DNA from: Bacillota bacterium
GTDB lineage: Bacteria; Bacillota; DTU065
Assembly (NCBI GenBank): GCA_012842235.1
Contig: DUTE01000386.1
Coordinates: 1-8,660, forward strand
Direction: 5' to 3'
Length of the DNA stretch: 8,660 nucleotides
The position numbers and the translations under genes are program-made. This document shows, one piece after another, positions 1 through 6,334 of this stretch (position 1 is the first letter of the stretch; each line of letters starts with the position of its first letter). The notes under the pieces were generated by a model, which was given only the letters and a program-made list of their open reading frames with translations, made no database searches and was not told where the DNA came from.

Positions 1-122
1 AGTGCAAGACAGGCTCCAACACCCACACCAGCCACTATCCCTAAAAAAACGGTGCCTTTCTCCCACCCGTAGAAGGCACCTGTAACAATTCCTACAACCA
101 GAGCTATAACTCTCAGTGCCAC
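1..122 (-). CDS. N-terminus of a membrane protein, probably YacL-type PIN/TRAM family (partial)
   Basis: Only the first 40 codons are in the window; the gene runs off the left edge. It starts with GTG at 122-120, preceded 7 nt upstream by AGGCGG, and an in-frame TGA lies eight codons upstream, so the start is well constrained. The visible peptide is almost wholly hydrophobic, with two likely membrane segments (about residues 2-17 and 24-40) separated by a short turn containing Trp, Glu and Lys. Proteins of the YacL family (N-terminal membrane helices, then PIN and TRAM domains) begin this way and commonly follow carD or disA in Firmicutes, before ispD and ispF. The assignment rests on position and membrane topology only; no PIN or TRAM residue is visible. 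It lies 39 nt after carD with no terminator between, so co-transcription is likely. Confidence 0.5.
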   Translation of the reverse strand, partial: MALRVIALVVGIVTGAFYGWEKGTVFLGIVAGVGVGACLA

Positions 123-161
123 CCCTTCACCGCCTTTCGATATTCAGTTTTAAATTTGTGC

Positions 162-659
162 TTAATTTTGTTCTCCATGATTTTCTTCGAGGCATTCAAG
201 TATTAGTTCTCTCATTTCTTCTTCATCTGTATCTGTAGCCAACGAAAGCTCAGAAACAACTATGCGGATGGTCTGTTCCAACATTTTCTTTTCCCCCGTT
301 GAAAGACCTTTTTCCCTGTCTCTAGAGTAGAGATTACGAGCAACCGTTGCTACTTCCAAAATATCACCTGTTTTGATCTTTTCCATGTTGGCTCTGTAAC
401 GGCGGTTCCAGTTGGTAGACATGCGGCTTTGATCTTGTCTAAGAACATTTAAGACGTCACTTGCTTCATCCTTCTCAATAACCTTTCGCATTCCTAACTC
501 CTCCACATTATCTACAGGAACCATTAGTTTCAACTCACCTACAGGTAGATAAAGAACATAATAAGACTTCGTTTCCCCAAGGATTTGTTCTTGTTTTATG
601 TTTTTAATCACACCTGCACCATGAGTAGGGTAAACAATTTTATCACCAACGGAAAACAC
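162..659 (-). CDS. carD: CarD/CdnL-family RNA polymerase-binding transcription regulator
   Basis: 165 aa. CarD proteins bind the RNA polymerase beta subunit through an N-terminal Tudor-like domain and stabilise the open promoter complex through a C-terminal helical domain. Residues 2-60 form the RNA-polymerase-interacting domain (GDKIVYPTHGAG at 5-16). The helical domain follows, with the motif NWNRRYRAN (83-91) containing Trp84, the residue family members use as a wedge at the upstream edge of the promoter bubble. RDREKGLSTGEK at 113-124 is also typical. I chose the GTG at 659-657: AAGGAGG lies 8 nt upstream, and the protein then begins where family members begin. Extending to 746 would add 29 hydrophobic residues and run through a promoter. 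Two promoter candidates precede it, and the membrane-protein gene follows 39 nt later. The family is involved in rRNA and stress-related transcription control; the role in this organism is inferred. Confidence 0.95.
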   Translation of the reverse strand: MFSVGDKIVYPTHGAGVIKNIKQEQILGETKSYYVLYLPVGELKLMVPVDNVEELGMRKVIEKDEASDVLNVLRQDQSRMSTNWNRRYRANMEKIKTGDILEVATVARNLYSRDREKGLSTGEKKMLEQTIRIVVSELSLATDTDEEEMRELILECLEENHGEQN

Positions 660-667
660 CGTTAACA

Positions 668-674
668 CCTCCTT
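668..674 (-). promoter_or_regulatory. Ribosome binding site that fixes the carD start
   Basis: The minus strand reads AAGGAGG, then 8 nt, then GTG at 659. This is a near-perfect anti-16S match and decides for the GTG start over the in-frame upstream start at 746. Confidence 0.9.
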
Positions 675-696
675 CAAAACACTCTTTGTTAATATT

Positions 697-725
697 ATTA
701 TAAACTTTAATAAGACTTCGGTCAA
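697..725 (-). promoter_or_regulatory. Proximal carD promoter (sigma-A type)
   Basis: On the minus strand TTGACC (725-720) is followed by a 17-nt spacer and a perfect TATAAT (702-697). Transcription would start near 690, giving a leader of about 30 nt before the carD start. It has five of six matches at -35, six of six at -10 and the optimal spacing. Confidence 0.8.
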
Positions 726-736
726 GAAATTTATTA

Positions 737-766
737 ATTTTAGCACAATACCCTTGAATTTGTCAA
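737..766 (-). promoter_or_regulatory. Distal carD promoter candidate (sigma-A type)
   Basis: On the minus strand a perfect TTGACA (766-761) is followed by an 18-nt spacer and TAAAAT (742-737). It sits about 40 bp upstream of the proximal promoter in the same direction, so the two would act in tandem. One mismatch at -10 and one extra spacer base make it somewhat weaker on paper. Confidence 0.6.
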
Positions 767-819
767 TAGTTTAAGTGAAATTTGCTTTACCTCTTTTTTG
801 CCAACCTTCTTAGTCTGGC

Positions 820-848
820 TTGACAGTTTCATCTTATATTTTTATAAT
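820..848 (+). promoter_or_regulatory. Consensus promoter for the MazG-like gene
   Basis: The plus strand has TTGACA (820-825), 17 nt, then TATAAT (843-848): both hexamers are perfect and the spacing is optimal. The start point would be near 855, leaving a 5' leader of about 43 nt before the GTG at 898. It faces away from the carD promoters; the two -35 elements nearest each other are about 54 bp apart. The promoter lies inside what an open-reading-frame caller would take as the start of the gene (TTG at 820), which argues against that start. Confidence 0.8.
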
Positions 849-860
849 TTGGTTAGAAAG

Positions 861-881
861 AGGCCTGCCTAAGGTAGACCT
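861..881 (+). other. Stem-loop in the leader of the MazG-like gene
   Basis: AGG (861-863) pairs with CCT (879-881), and CTGCC (865-869) pairs with GGTAG (873-877, one G-U pair), around a TAA loop with a C/A mismatch between the two helices. It would form within a few bases of the predicted RNA 5' end and stop just before the ribosome binding site. It could protect the mRNA end or be chance; there is no T tract, so it is not a terminator. Confidence 0.4.
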
Positions 882-882
882 A

Positions 883-888
883 AGGGAG
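883..888 (+). promoter_or_regulatory. Ribosome binding site for the MazG-like gene
   Basis: AGGGAG is followed by 9 nt and GTG at 898. An ATG at 889 is immediately adjacent to this site and therefore too close to be used; the TTG at 820 is inside the promoter. The site selects GTG 898 as the start. Confidence 0.65.
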
Positions 889-897
889 ATGATACCC

Positions 898-1293
898 GTG
901 GAAAGCTTTGACGGCCGAGATTTCCAAGAACTTGTTGACAAATATCTCATTCGGCATCGTTCTGTTTTAGATATTATGACAAAATTATCTGAATCAACTG
1001 CAAGAACTAATCGAGCCCTTGCTAAAGCAGTTACAATCTGTGGCTGTGTCCAGATTTCTGCTCAAAAGCAGGATTTCCCAGCTGATATAAACTACAGTGA
1101 GCTCCGCGAATATATGCAAAGCCATCTAGAAGGTGAACTTTGCGAATCTTGTCGCGAATTTGTGGAAAACGAAATGGGGAGAACAGTTTTCTACTTGGCA
1201 GCTCTTAGCGATGCTTTGGGCTTGGATCTCGATGATGTAATCGACAAAGAAAAGAAAAAACTTGAGGCTCTTGGCGTTTTTAGCCTCACCTAA
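898..1293 (+). CDS. Conserved small cysteine-containing helical protein, MazG-like C-terminal half, function unknown
   Basis: 131 aa with start GTG 898; I do not know its function. It is soluble and predicted mostly helical, with no signal peptide or membrane segment. Visible features: an N-terminal helix rich in Arg, Ser and Asp (about 8-45), a Cys-Gly-Cys motif (C48, C50), a CxxC motif (C82, C85), and a C-terminal block at about 92-125 (core GRTVFYLAALSDALGLDLDD, 94-113). That block closely resembles the second helical half of MazG-type NTP pyrophosphohydrolases. MazG enzymes carry ExxE and later ExxD as magnesium ligands. Here E68xxE71 is followed after 20 residues by E92xxR95, so the last Asp is Arg and activity is doubtful. 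The four Cys could bind zinc or iron-sulfur. I recall similar short clostridial proteins carrying a DUF1573 label, probably from the Cys-Gly-Cys motif; this is unverified. It is the only plus-strand gene, divergent from carD and convergent with disA. Confidence 0.8.
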   Translation: MESFDGRDFQELVDKYLIRHRSVLDIMTKLSESTARTNRALAKAVTICGCVQISAQKQDFPADINYSELREYMQSHLEGELCESCREFVENEMGRTVFYLAALSDALGLDLDDVIDKEKKKLEALGVFSLT

Positions 1294-1336
1294 AAAAAAC
1301 CCGTGGGCTTTTTAGAAGCTACACGGGGTTTTTTTA
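1292..1336. terminator. Bidirectional terminator between the MazG-like gene and disA
   Basis: CCCGTG (1300-1305) pairs with CACGGG (1322-1327), with an inner GCTT/AAGC helix (1307-1310 with 1316-1319). On the plus strand the hairpin is followed by seven T (1329-1335). On the minus strand the A run at 1292-1299 gives eight T. It therefore ends both convergent transcripts. The stop codons of both genes lie within its flanking A/T tracts. Confidence 0.9.
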
Positions 1337-2416
1337 TGGAAGCCGTTCAAGTAAAGCATGACTCTTGATGCGTCTTAAGCCCTCTTGAATAGCTCTAGCA
1401 CGTACCTCACCGATGCCTTCAATATCATCAAGTTCTTCTATGGATGCCGCCACAATCTCTGGCATCTCTTCAAAGGTACTAACTATGTTTGTAATAACAT
1501 TTTGAGGTAATCTGGGGATTTTGTTTAATACTCTATAGCCTCGAGGATAGACTATCTGTTCTAAGTAGTTCATGCTACCACTGTATCCTAAGGCCTTAGC
1601 AATTGCCCCTACATCTAAAAGCTCTTCAGATGACCAAAGAGAGATCTGCTCCCAAATCTCCTTGCTGGTCTTCTCTGGAAGTAACATATAGTCTTCTACA
1701 ACTAGAAGTCCTTCATTTTCCACATTGGCCATTAACTCCTCTAGCTGCATCTTAACTAAGCGACCCTCTATGCCTAATTCTGTAACATAGCGTTCAATTT
1801 CATCGGCAATTCTTTCAACCATCTGAGCTTTTTGGATAACAAGTGCTACATCTAAAACTGTTGCAGCGTTTTCAAATTCCATCGCTGTCAAAGTATTTAA
1901 GTTTTGCAATAGCACAACTTTATATTTTTCAAGTGTTTGTATTGCTTGATTAGCTTTGGCCAAAATAACGCTTACATCTTTTAGAACATACTTCCAATCT
2001 CGCCTATAAAGAGTTATGACATTTCGCCTTTGAGAAATACTTATTACTAATGCTCCTGTTTGCTTTGCAACTCTCTCTGCAGTTCTATGTCGTGTACCGG
2101 TCTCTCTCGATGGTATTGATGGATCTGGATGAAGTTGTGTATTGGCATAAAGAATCCTTTTGGCATCTGAACTAAGTAATATAGCCCCATCCATTTTGGC
2201 CAATTCGTACAAAGCAGCAGGTGTAAATGGGGTGTCAATAAAAAAACCACCGTCTTTAAGGGGCAAAACCTCCTGCTCTTCATCGGCAATCACTATTAAA
2301 GCTCCTGTACGTGCCCTTAGGATGTTCTCTAAACCATCATGCAGTTCAGAACCTGGTGCTACCATGCCAATTACTTCTAAAATCTCATCACTCCAAGGTG
2401 TAACAGAGCTGCCCAA
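1334..2416 (-). CDS. disA: DNA integrity scanning protein DisA, diadenylate cyclase
   Basis: 360 aa, the same length as B. subtilis DisA. It condenses two ATP to cyclic di-AMP and scans DNA for branched or damaged structures; binding to such structures lowers its activity. The N-terminal DAC domain carries the catalytic DGA (76-78) and RHR (109-111) motifs within GTRHRTAERVAKQTGALV. A helical linker follows, then a C-terminal helix-hairpin-helix DNA-binding domain (GIGEVRA at 334-340). All key residues appear intact, so an octameric active enzyme is expected. I chose TTG at 2416-2414, which has AAGGGG 7 nt upstream. An in-frame TTG at 2452 would add 12 residues, overlap radA and lacks a good ribosome binding site. 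Only 4 nt separate it from the radA stop, so the two are co-transcribed. In B. subtilis RadA interacts with DisA and modulates it, and the pairing here fits that. Confidence 0.96.
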   Translation of the reverse strand: MGSSVTPWSDEILEVIGMVAPGSELHDGLENILRARTGALIVIADEEQEVLPLKDGGFFIDTPFTPAALYELAKMDGAILLSSDAKRILYANTQLHPDPSIPSRETGTRHRTAERVAKQTGALVISISQRRNVITLYRRDWKYVLKDVSVILAKANQAIQTLEKYKVVLLQNLNTLTAMEFENAATVLDVALVIQKAQMVERIADEIERYVTELGIEGRLVKMQLEELMANVENEGLLVVEDYMLLPEKTSKEIWEQISLWSSEELLDVGAIAKALGYSGSMNYLEQIVYPRGYRVLNKIPRLPQNVITNIVSTFEEMPEIVAASIEELDDIEGIGEVRARAIQEGLRRIKSHALLERLP

Positions 2417-2420
2417 ACTA

Positions 2421-3803
2421 TCACCCCTTCTTGCAATAATCCCATGCTTCAAAGATATTCTCAGCTGTAACTATATCAATCTGGTTCTTTAACTTAAGTA
2501 AAACTTCGTTATCTAAAGCTTTTAAATTTGCTCTTGGTATAAGGCAGTGGCTAAAACCCATCTTTGCTGCCTCTAGTAGGCGTTTTTCCGGTTGAGTTAT
2601 AGCTCGTAACTCTCCTGTCAAGCCTACCTCACCAAAAAAAGCCCAGGTGTATTTCAAAGGTACTTCTGTAGCACTTGAGGCAACTGCTAAGGCAATACCT
2701 ATATCTGCAGCAGGTTCAGTAACATTTAACCCACCAACTACGTTGACATAGACATCGCTTGCACCAATCGGGATTCCCAGACGTTTCTCCAACACAGCAA
2801 GTAAAATAGATGTGCGGTTTTTGTCTGTACCTGAAAACTGTCTTCTAGGTGGTCCACCATAACCTCTTGTGACAAGAGCTTGTATCTCCACTAATATTAC
2901 CCGTGTGCCCTCAAGAATAGGTACTATGGCTGTACCTGGTTCATCGGTCTTTCTTTGCGACAAAAAAAGTCTAGCAGGATTTTTTACTTCTTCTAAGCCT
3001 ATATTTTTCATTTCAAATACGCCTAATTCATCAGTTGCACCAAAGCGATTTTTCTCGCCACTTAGAATCCTATACAGACTGTGTTTGTCTCCGGTAAAAC
3101 TAAGGACTGCATCAACCATATGCATAAGTACTTGAGGCCCTGCAACTGCACCGGTTTTGGTTACATGTCCTACTAAAAAGATTGGTAGATTTCTCTCTTT
3201 GGCCACTCGCATTAGATAGGCTGCAGAATCCCTTATCTGAGTAATACTTCCTGGAGCTGCCTCTAAATGAGGCATATATGCAGTTTGTATTGAATCCACA
3301 ATAACAATCGATGGATCTAAATCATCTATTGCTGCTATCATATTTAAAACATTATTTTCTGCCAAAAGATAGATTTGAGGATTAAGAGCACTTAGTCTAC
3401 TTGCACGCAGTCTAATCTGTTGTAGGGATTCTTCCCCACTAATATATAGAACTTTCCCCCAACGTTCAGAAAACTCCTTTGCTAATTGTAAAAGAAGTGT
3501 CGATTTACCTACTCCTGGCTCCCCTGCAAGCAAAACCATCGAGCCTGGTACTATACCACCACCTAAAACCCTGTCAAGTTCGCTAATACCTGTTTCATAT
3601 CGATCTTCTTGTTGGGCCACTACATCGACAATAGCTACAGGAGGTGTGTTTGTGTTTTGTCCAAGAACAAAACCTGATGGTGTTTTTACTTCTTCTTTTA
3701 CTTCATAAGTATTCCATGCACCACATGAGTTGCATTTCCCTTGCCATTTAGGGCTTTGAGCACCACATTCTTGGCATACATAAACTGTTTTTACCTTTGC
3801 CAT
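2421..3803 (-). CDS. radA: DNA repair protein RadA (Sms), branch-migration ATPase
   Basis: 460 aa, the usual full length. RadA is a RecA-like hexameric DNA motor that processes recombination intermediates by branch migration and D-loop extension. Domains in order: a four-Cys zinc finger (C10, C13, C24, C27); a RecA-type ATPase core with Walker A GEPGVGKST (94-102) and Walker B ending at Asp170; the RadA signature KNRFG (251-255); and a C-terminal Lon-protease-like domain (about 290-455), which in RadA is a non-proteolytic DNA-binding scaffold. The ATG at 3803 is preceded by two tandem GAAGGATT copies, the nearer one correctly spaced as a ribosome binding site. In B. subtilis this gene is continuous with the ctsR-clpC operon; here a strong terminator stands between clpC and radA, so radA-disA probably has its own promoter. 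Confidence 0.97.
   Translation of the reverse strand: MAKVKTVYVCQECGAQSPKWQGKCNSCGAWNTYEVKEEVKTPSGFVLGQNTNTPPVAIVDVVAQQEDRYETGISELDRVLGGGIVPGSMVLLAGEPGVGKSTLLLQLAKEFSERWGKVLYISGEESLQQIRLRASRLSALNPQIYLLAENNVLNMIAAIDDLDPSIVIVDSIQTAYMPHLEAAPGSITQIRDSAAYLMRVAKERNLPIFLVGHVTKTGAVAGPQVLMHMVDAVLSFTGDKHSLYRILSGEKNRFGATDELGVFEMKNIGLEEVKNPARLFLSQRKTDEPGTAIVPILEGTRVILVEIQALVTRGYGGPPRRQFSGTDKNRTSILLAVLEKRLGIPIGASDVYVNVVGGLNVTEPAADIGIALAVASSATEVPLKYTWAFFGEVGLTGELRAITQPEKRLLEAAKMGFSHCLIPRANLKALDNEVLLKLKNQIDIVTAENIFEAWDYCKKG
2424..2429 (-). promoter_or_regulatory. Ribosome binding site that decides the disA start
   Basis: AAGGGG on the minus strand lies in the last codons of radA and is followed by 7 nt, including the radA TGA, and then TTG at 2416. 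It supports TTG 2416 as the disA start. Confidence 0.75.
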
Positions 3804-3806
3804 GCA

Positions 3807-3822
3807 AATCCTTCAATCCTTC
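3807..3822 (-). repeat. Tandem 8-bp repeat doubling the radA ribosome binding site
   Basis: GAAGGATT occurs twice head to tail on the minus strand (3822-3815 and 3814-3807). The copy nearer the gene leaves 6 nt between GAAGG and the ATG, a normal distance; the farther copy is 8 nt further away. Confidence 0.6.
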
Positions 3823-3833
3823 CCTTTTGTCTA

Positions 3834-3861
3834 CTTATATCTAATTTAGGTATGCAAGCAA
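3834..3861 (-). promoter_or_regulatory. Candidate promoter for radA-disA
   Basis: On the minus strand TTGCTT (3861-3856), a 16-nt spacer and TATAAG (3839-3834) lie between the clpC terminator and radA. The match is moderate. It is the best candidate I find in the 70-base gap, and some promoter is expected because the terminator upstream is strong. Confidence 0.45.
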
Positions 3862-3872
3862 ATAATACCTGC

Positions 3873-3900
3873 AAAAAGGCACGCCCTAAGCGTGCCTTTT
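3873..3900 (-). terminator. Rho-independent terminator after clpC
   Basis: A perfect 11-bp stem, AAAAGGCACGC (3874-3884) with GCGTGCCTTTT (3890-3900), encloses a 5-nt loop. On the minus strand it is followed by five T. It begins one base after the clpC stop codon and should end the ctsR-mcsA-mcsB-clpC transcript. Confidence 0.9.
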
Positions 3901-3901
3901 C

Positions 3902-6331
3902 TCACTTTTTAGCCTTTTGAAAAACAATTTTGCCATCACTTGCATCAACTAACACTTTGTCACTGTCCTTAAATGTGCCTTTTAGGATTTCATCTGCTAG
4001 AGGATTTTCTATTAGCCTTTGAATTGCACGGCGTAGTGGTCTTGCACCAAAATCCGGGTCATACCCTTCTTTGGCAATTACTTCTTTTGCATCTTCTGTA
4101 GCTTCTAAATGGATATCTTGTTCTAGTAGTCTCTCTTTTAACTCGTTGATCATTAAATCAACTATCTTGTGTATATGCTCTCGATTTAGAGCATGGAAAA
4201 CTATAATCTCATCGATTCGATTAAGAAACTCTGGTCTAAAGGTCTTTTTCAGCTCATCCATAACCTTATCTTTCATCGACTCATAGGCACTCACTTCTGT
4301 TGGCATAAAACCAAGGGTCCCTTGGTTTTTAATATCTCTTGCACCTACATTTGAAGTCATAATGATAATAGTGTTTCGGAAATCAACTTTTCGACCTTTA
4401 CCATCTGTAAGCTGGCCATCTTCTAGTACCTGAAGTAGAGAATTGAATACATCAGGGTGGGCTTTTTCAATTTCGTCAAAAAGAATAACTGAATATGGTT
4501 TGCGACGCACAGCTTCAGTGAGCTGACCTCCTTCGTCATAACCAATATATCCAGGAGGTGAACCAATTAGTCTTGATACTGTATGACGTTCTTGATATTC
4601 AGACATATCAAGTCTTATCATAGCATCTTCATCACCAAAAACTGCCTCGGCCAAAGCTCTTGCTAACTCTGTTTTACCAACACCTGTAGGTCCTAGGAAG
4701 ATAAATGAACCAACAGGACGGCTAGGATCTTTTAGACCTGAGTGAGCTCGTCTTACAGCTTGTGAGACTGCGACAATCGCTTCATCTTGGCCGATTACTC
4801 TTTTGTGTAGTTCATCTTCAAGTTGTAACAGTTTTTGACTTTCTTCTTCTGTAAGTCTAGTTACGGGAATTCCTGTCCAACTAGCAACCACTGAAGCTAT
4901 ATCATCAGGTGTTACCTTAATTGAGGCAAGGCTTCTTTCTTTTTCCACATCAGCCTGATGCTCTTTTAGTTCTTTTTCAATCTTTTGCTCTTCATCTCTA
5001 AGATCAGCAGCCTTTTCAAACTCTTCATTTTGAATAGCTGCTTCTTTTTCTCTTTTTATTTCCGCAAGTTTATCTTCGAGTTTCTTTACTGAAGGTGGCG
5101 TAACCATTGTCGAGAGTCTGGTTTTTGAAGATGCCTCATCGATAAGATCGATGGCTTTGTCAGGAAGATACCTATCAGCTATATAACGTGATGATAGTTT
5201 TGCAGCTGCTTCAAGTGCTTCATCAGTTATCTTTACTCTATGGTGGGCTTCATAGCGATCTCTTAGACCCTCAAGTATCTTAATTGTATCTTCAACTGTA
5301 GGTTCTCCTACCATAATTGGCTGGAATCTTCTTTCTAGTGCAGCATCTTTTTCCACATATTTACGGTATTCATCTATGGTTGTTGCCCCAACTACCTGCA
5401 TCTCGCCTCTAGCTAATGCAGGTTTGAGAATATTGGCTGCATCGATTGCACCCTCAGCTGCTCCTGCACCAACAATAGTATGAAGTTCGTCGATAAAGAC
5501 AATCACATTGCCAGCATGTTTTATCTCTTCCATCACTTTTTTTAGTCTCTCTTCAAATTGGCCTCTAAACTTTGAACCTGCCACAACACTTGCTATATCT
5601 AAAGCAACAACCCGTTTGTCTTTTAGAAGTTCTGGCACATCTCCTGAGACAATTTTTTGGGCAAGTCCTTCAACAACCGCTGTTTTGCCTACACCAGGTT
5701 CTCCTATTAGTACAGGGTTGTTTTTTGTTCGACGGCTGAGAATTTGAATAACTCGCTGAATCTCTTTTTCTCTGCCAATAATCGGATCAAGTTTACCGTC
5801 TTCAGCCATCTCTGTTAGGTCTCTGCCAAAAGAATCAAGAGTTGGTGTGTTTTTGGCTCTTGGCCTTCTTGTCTCTTTTTCTCCACCTTCACTTTGAGCT
5901 TTAAGCTGGTTTAACACCTGTTCTCTCAGTCTTTCTGGCTCAATTTCAAAGCTCCTTAGAACATTTATAGCTACACCTTCTCCTTCTCGTAAAAGGCCAA
6001 GGAGAATGTGTTCTGTATCAACATAGGGATATCCTAAAACTCTTGCTTCCTCAAAAGCTAGGCTTAAGACAGTTTTTACTCTTGCTGTCATTGGTAGCTG
6101 AGCTAAACCAATACCATCCCCAATAGGGATGATCTCTTCTATTCTTTCTCTTACATCATCTATATCTAATCCTGAGTTATTAAGGGCTCTTCCTGCTCCA
6201 CCATCTTCTACTCTCATAAGGGCAAGAAGAATATGCTCTGTACCTATTACATCATGTCCCATGTTGCTTGCTTCTTCTTGGGCTAAAGCTAAAACTCTTC
6301 TAGCTTTTTCAGTAAACCTATCGAAAAACAT
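3902..6331 (-). CDS. clpC: ATP-dependent Clp protease ATP-binding subunit ClpC (Hsp100 unfoldase)
   Basis: 809 aa, full length. ClpC is a cytoplasmic AAA+ hexamer that unfolds substrates and threads them into ClpP. The N-domain (1-145) contains two Clp_N repeats. Glu32 and Glu107, in the paired TEHILL motifs, match the two phospho-arginine-binding glutamates of B. subtilis ClpC. AAA-1 has Walker A GEPGVGKT (210-217), Walker B ending D281-E282 and arginine fingers R334-R335. A coiled-coil middle domain with a UVR motif (about 420-460) mediates adaptor control. AAA-2 has Walker A GPTGVGKT (547-554), Walker B ending D619-E620, sensor-2 GARPLRR (762-768), and an LGF loop (673-675) for docking ClpP. 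The ATG is 3 nt after the mcsB stop, with AAGGAGG in the last mcsB codons. It is the last gene of the CtsR-controlled operon. Confidence 0.98.
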   Translation of the reverse strand: MFFDRFTEKARRVLALAQEEASNMGHDVIGTEHILLALMRVEDGGAGRALNNSGLDIDDVRERIEEIIPIGDGIGLAQLPMTARVKTVLSLAFEEARVLGYPYVDTEHILLGLLREGEGVAINVLRSFEIEPERLREQVLNQLKAQSEGGEKETRRPRAKNTPTLDSFGRDLTEMAEDGKLDPIIGREKEIQRVIQILSRRTKNNPVLIGEPGVGKTAVVEGLAQKIVSGDVPELLKDKRVVALDIASVVAGSKFRGQFEERLKKVMEEIKHAGNVIVFIDELHTIVGAGAAEGAIDAANILKPALARGEMQVVGATTIDEYRKYVEKDAALERRFQPIMVGEPTVEDTIKILEGLRDRYEAHHRVKITDEALEAAAKLSSRYIADRYLPDKAIDLIDEASSKTRLSTMVTPPSVKKLEDKLAEIKREKEAAIQNEEFEKAADLRDEEQKIEKELKEHQADVEKERSLASIKVTPDDIASVVASWTGIPVTRLTEEESQKLLQLEDELHKRVIGQDEAIVAVSQAVRRAHSGLKDPSRPVGSFIFLGPTGVGKTELARALAEAVFGDEDAMIRLDMSEYQERHTVSRLIGSPPGYIGYDEGGQLTEAVRRKPYSVILFDEIEKAHPDVFNSLLQVLEDGQLTDGKGRKVDFRNTIIIMTSNVGARDIKNQGTLGFMPTEVSAYESMKDKVMDELKKTFRPEFLNRIDEIIVFHALNREHIHKIVDLMINELKERLLEQDIHLEATEDAKEVIAKEGYDPDFGARPLRRAIQRLIENPLADEILKGTFKDSDKVLVDASDGKIVFQKAKK

Positions 6332-6334
6332 TAA

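Noticed and set aside
660..746. N-terminal extension of CarD as a membrane anchor
   Set aside because: The 29 hydrophobic residues come from translating the AT-rich promoter and leader; the ribosome binding site at 668-674 and family alignment place the start at 659.
2047..2289. Minus-strand open frame of 80 codons inside disA
   Set aside because: It is an alternative frame of the disA coding sequence, which is intact in its own frame.
2160..2492. Plus-strand open frame of 110 codons
   Set aside because: It is antisense to the disA start and radA end, both strongly recognised; it has no ribosome binding site or recognisable protein features.
2869..3135. Plus-strand open frame opposite radA
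   Set aside because: Antisense shadow of a conserved gene, with Ser/Phe/Thr-rich composition typical of shadows.
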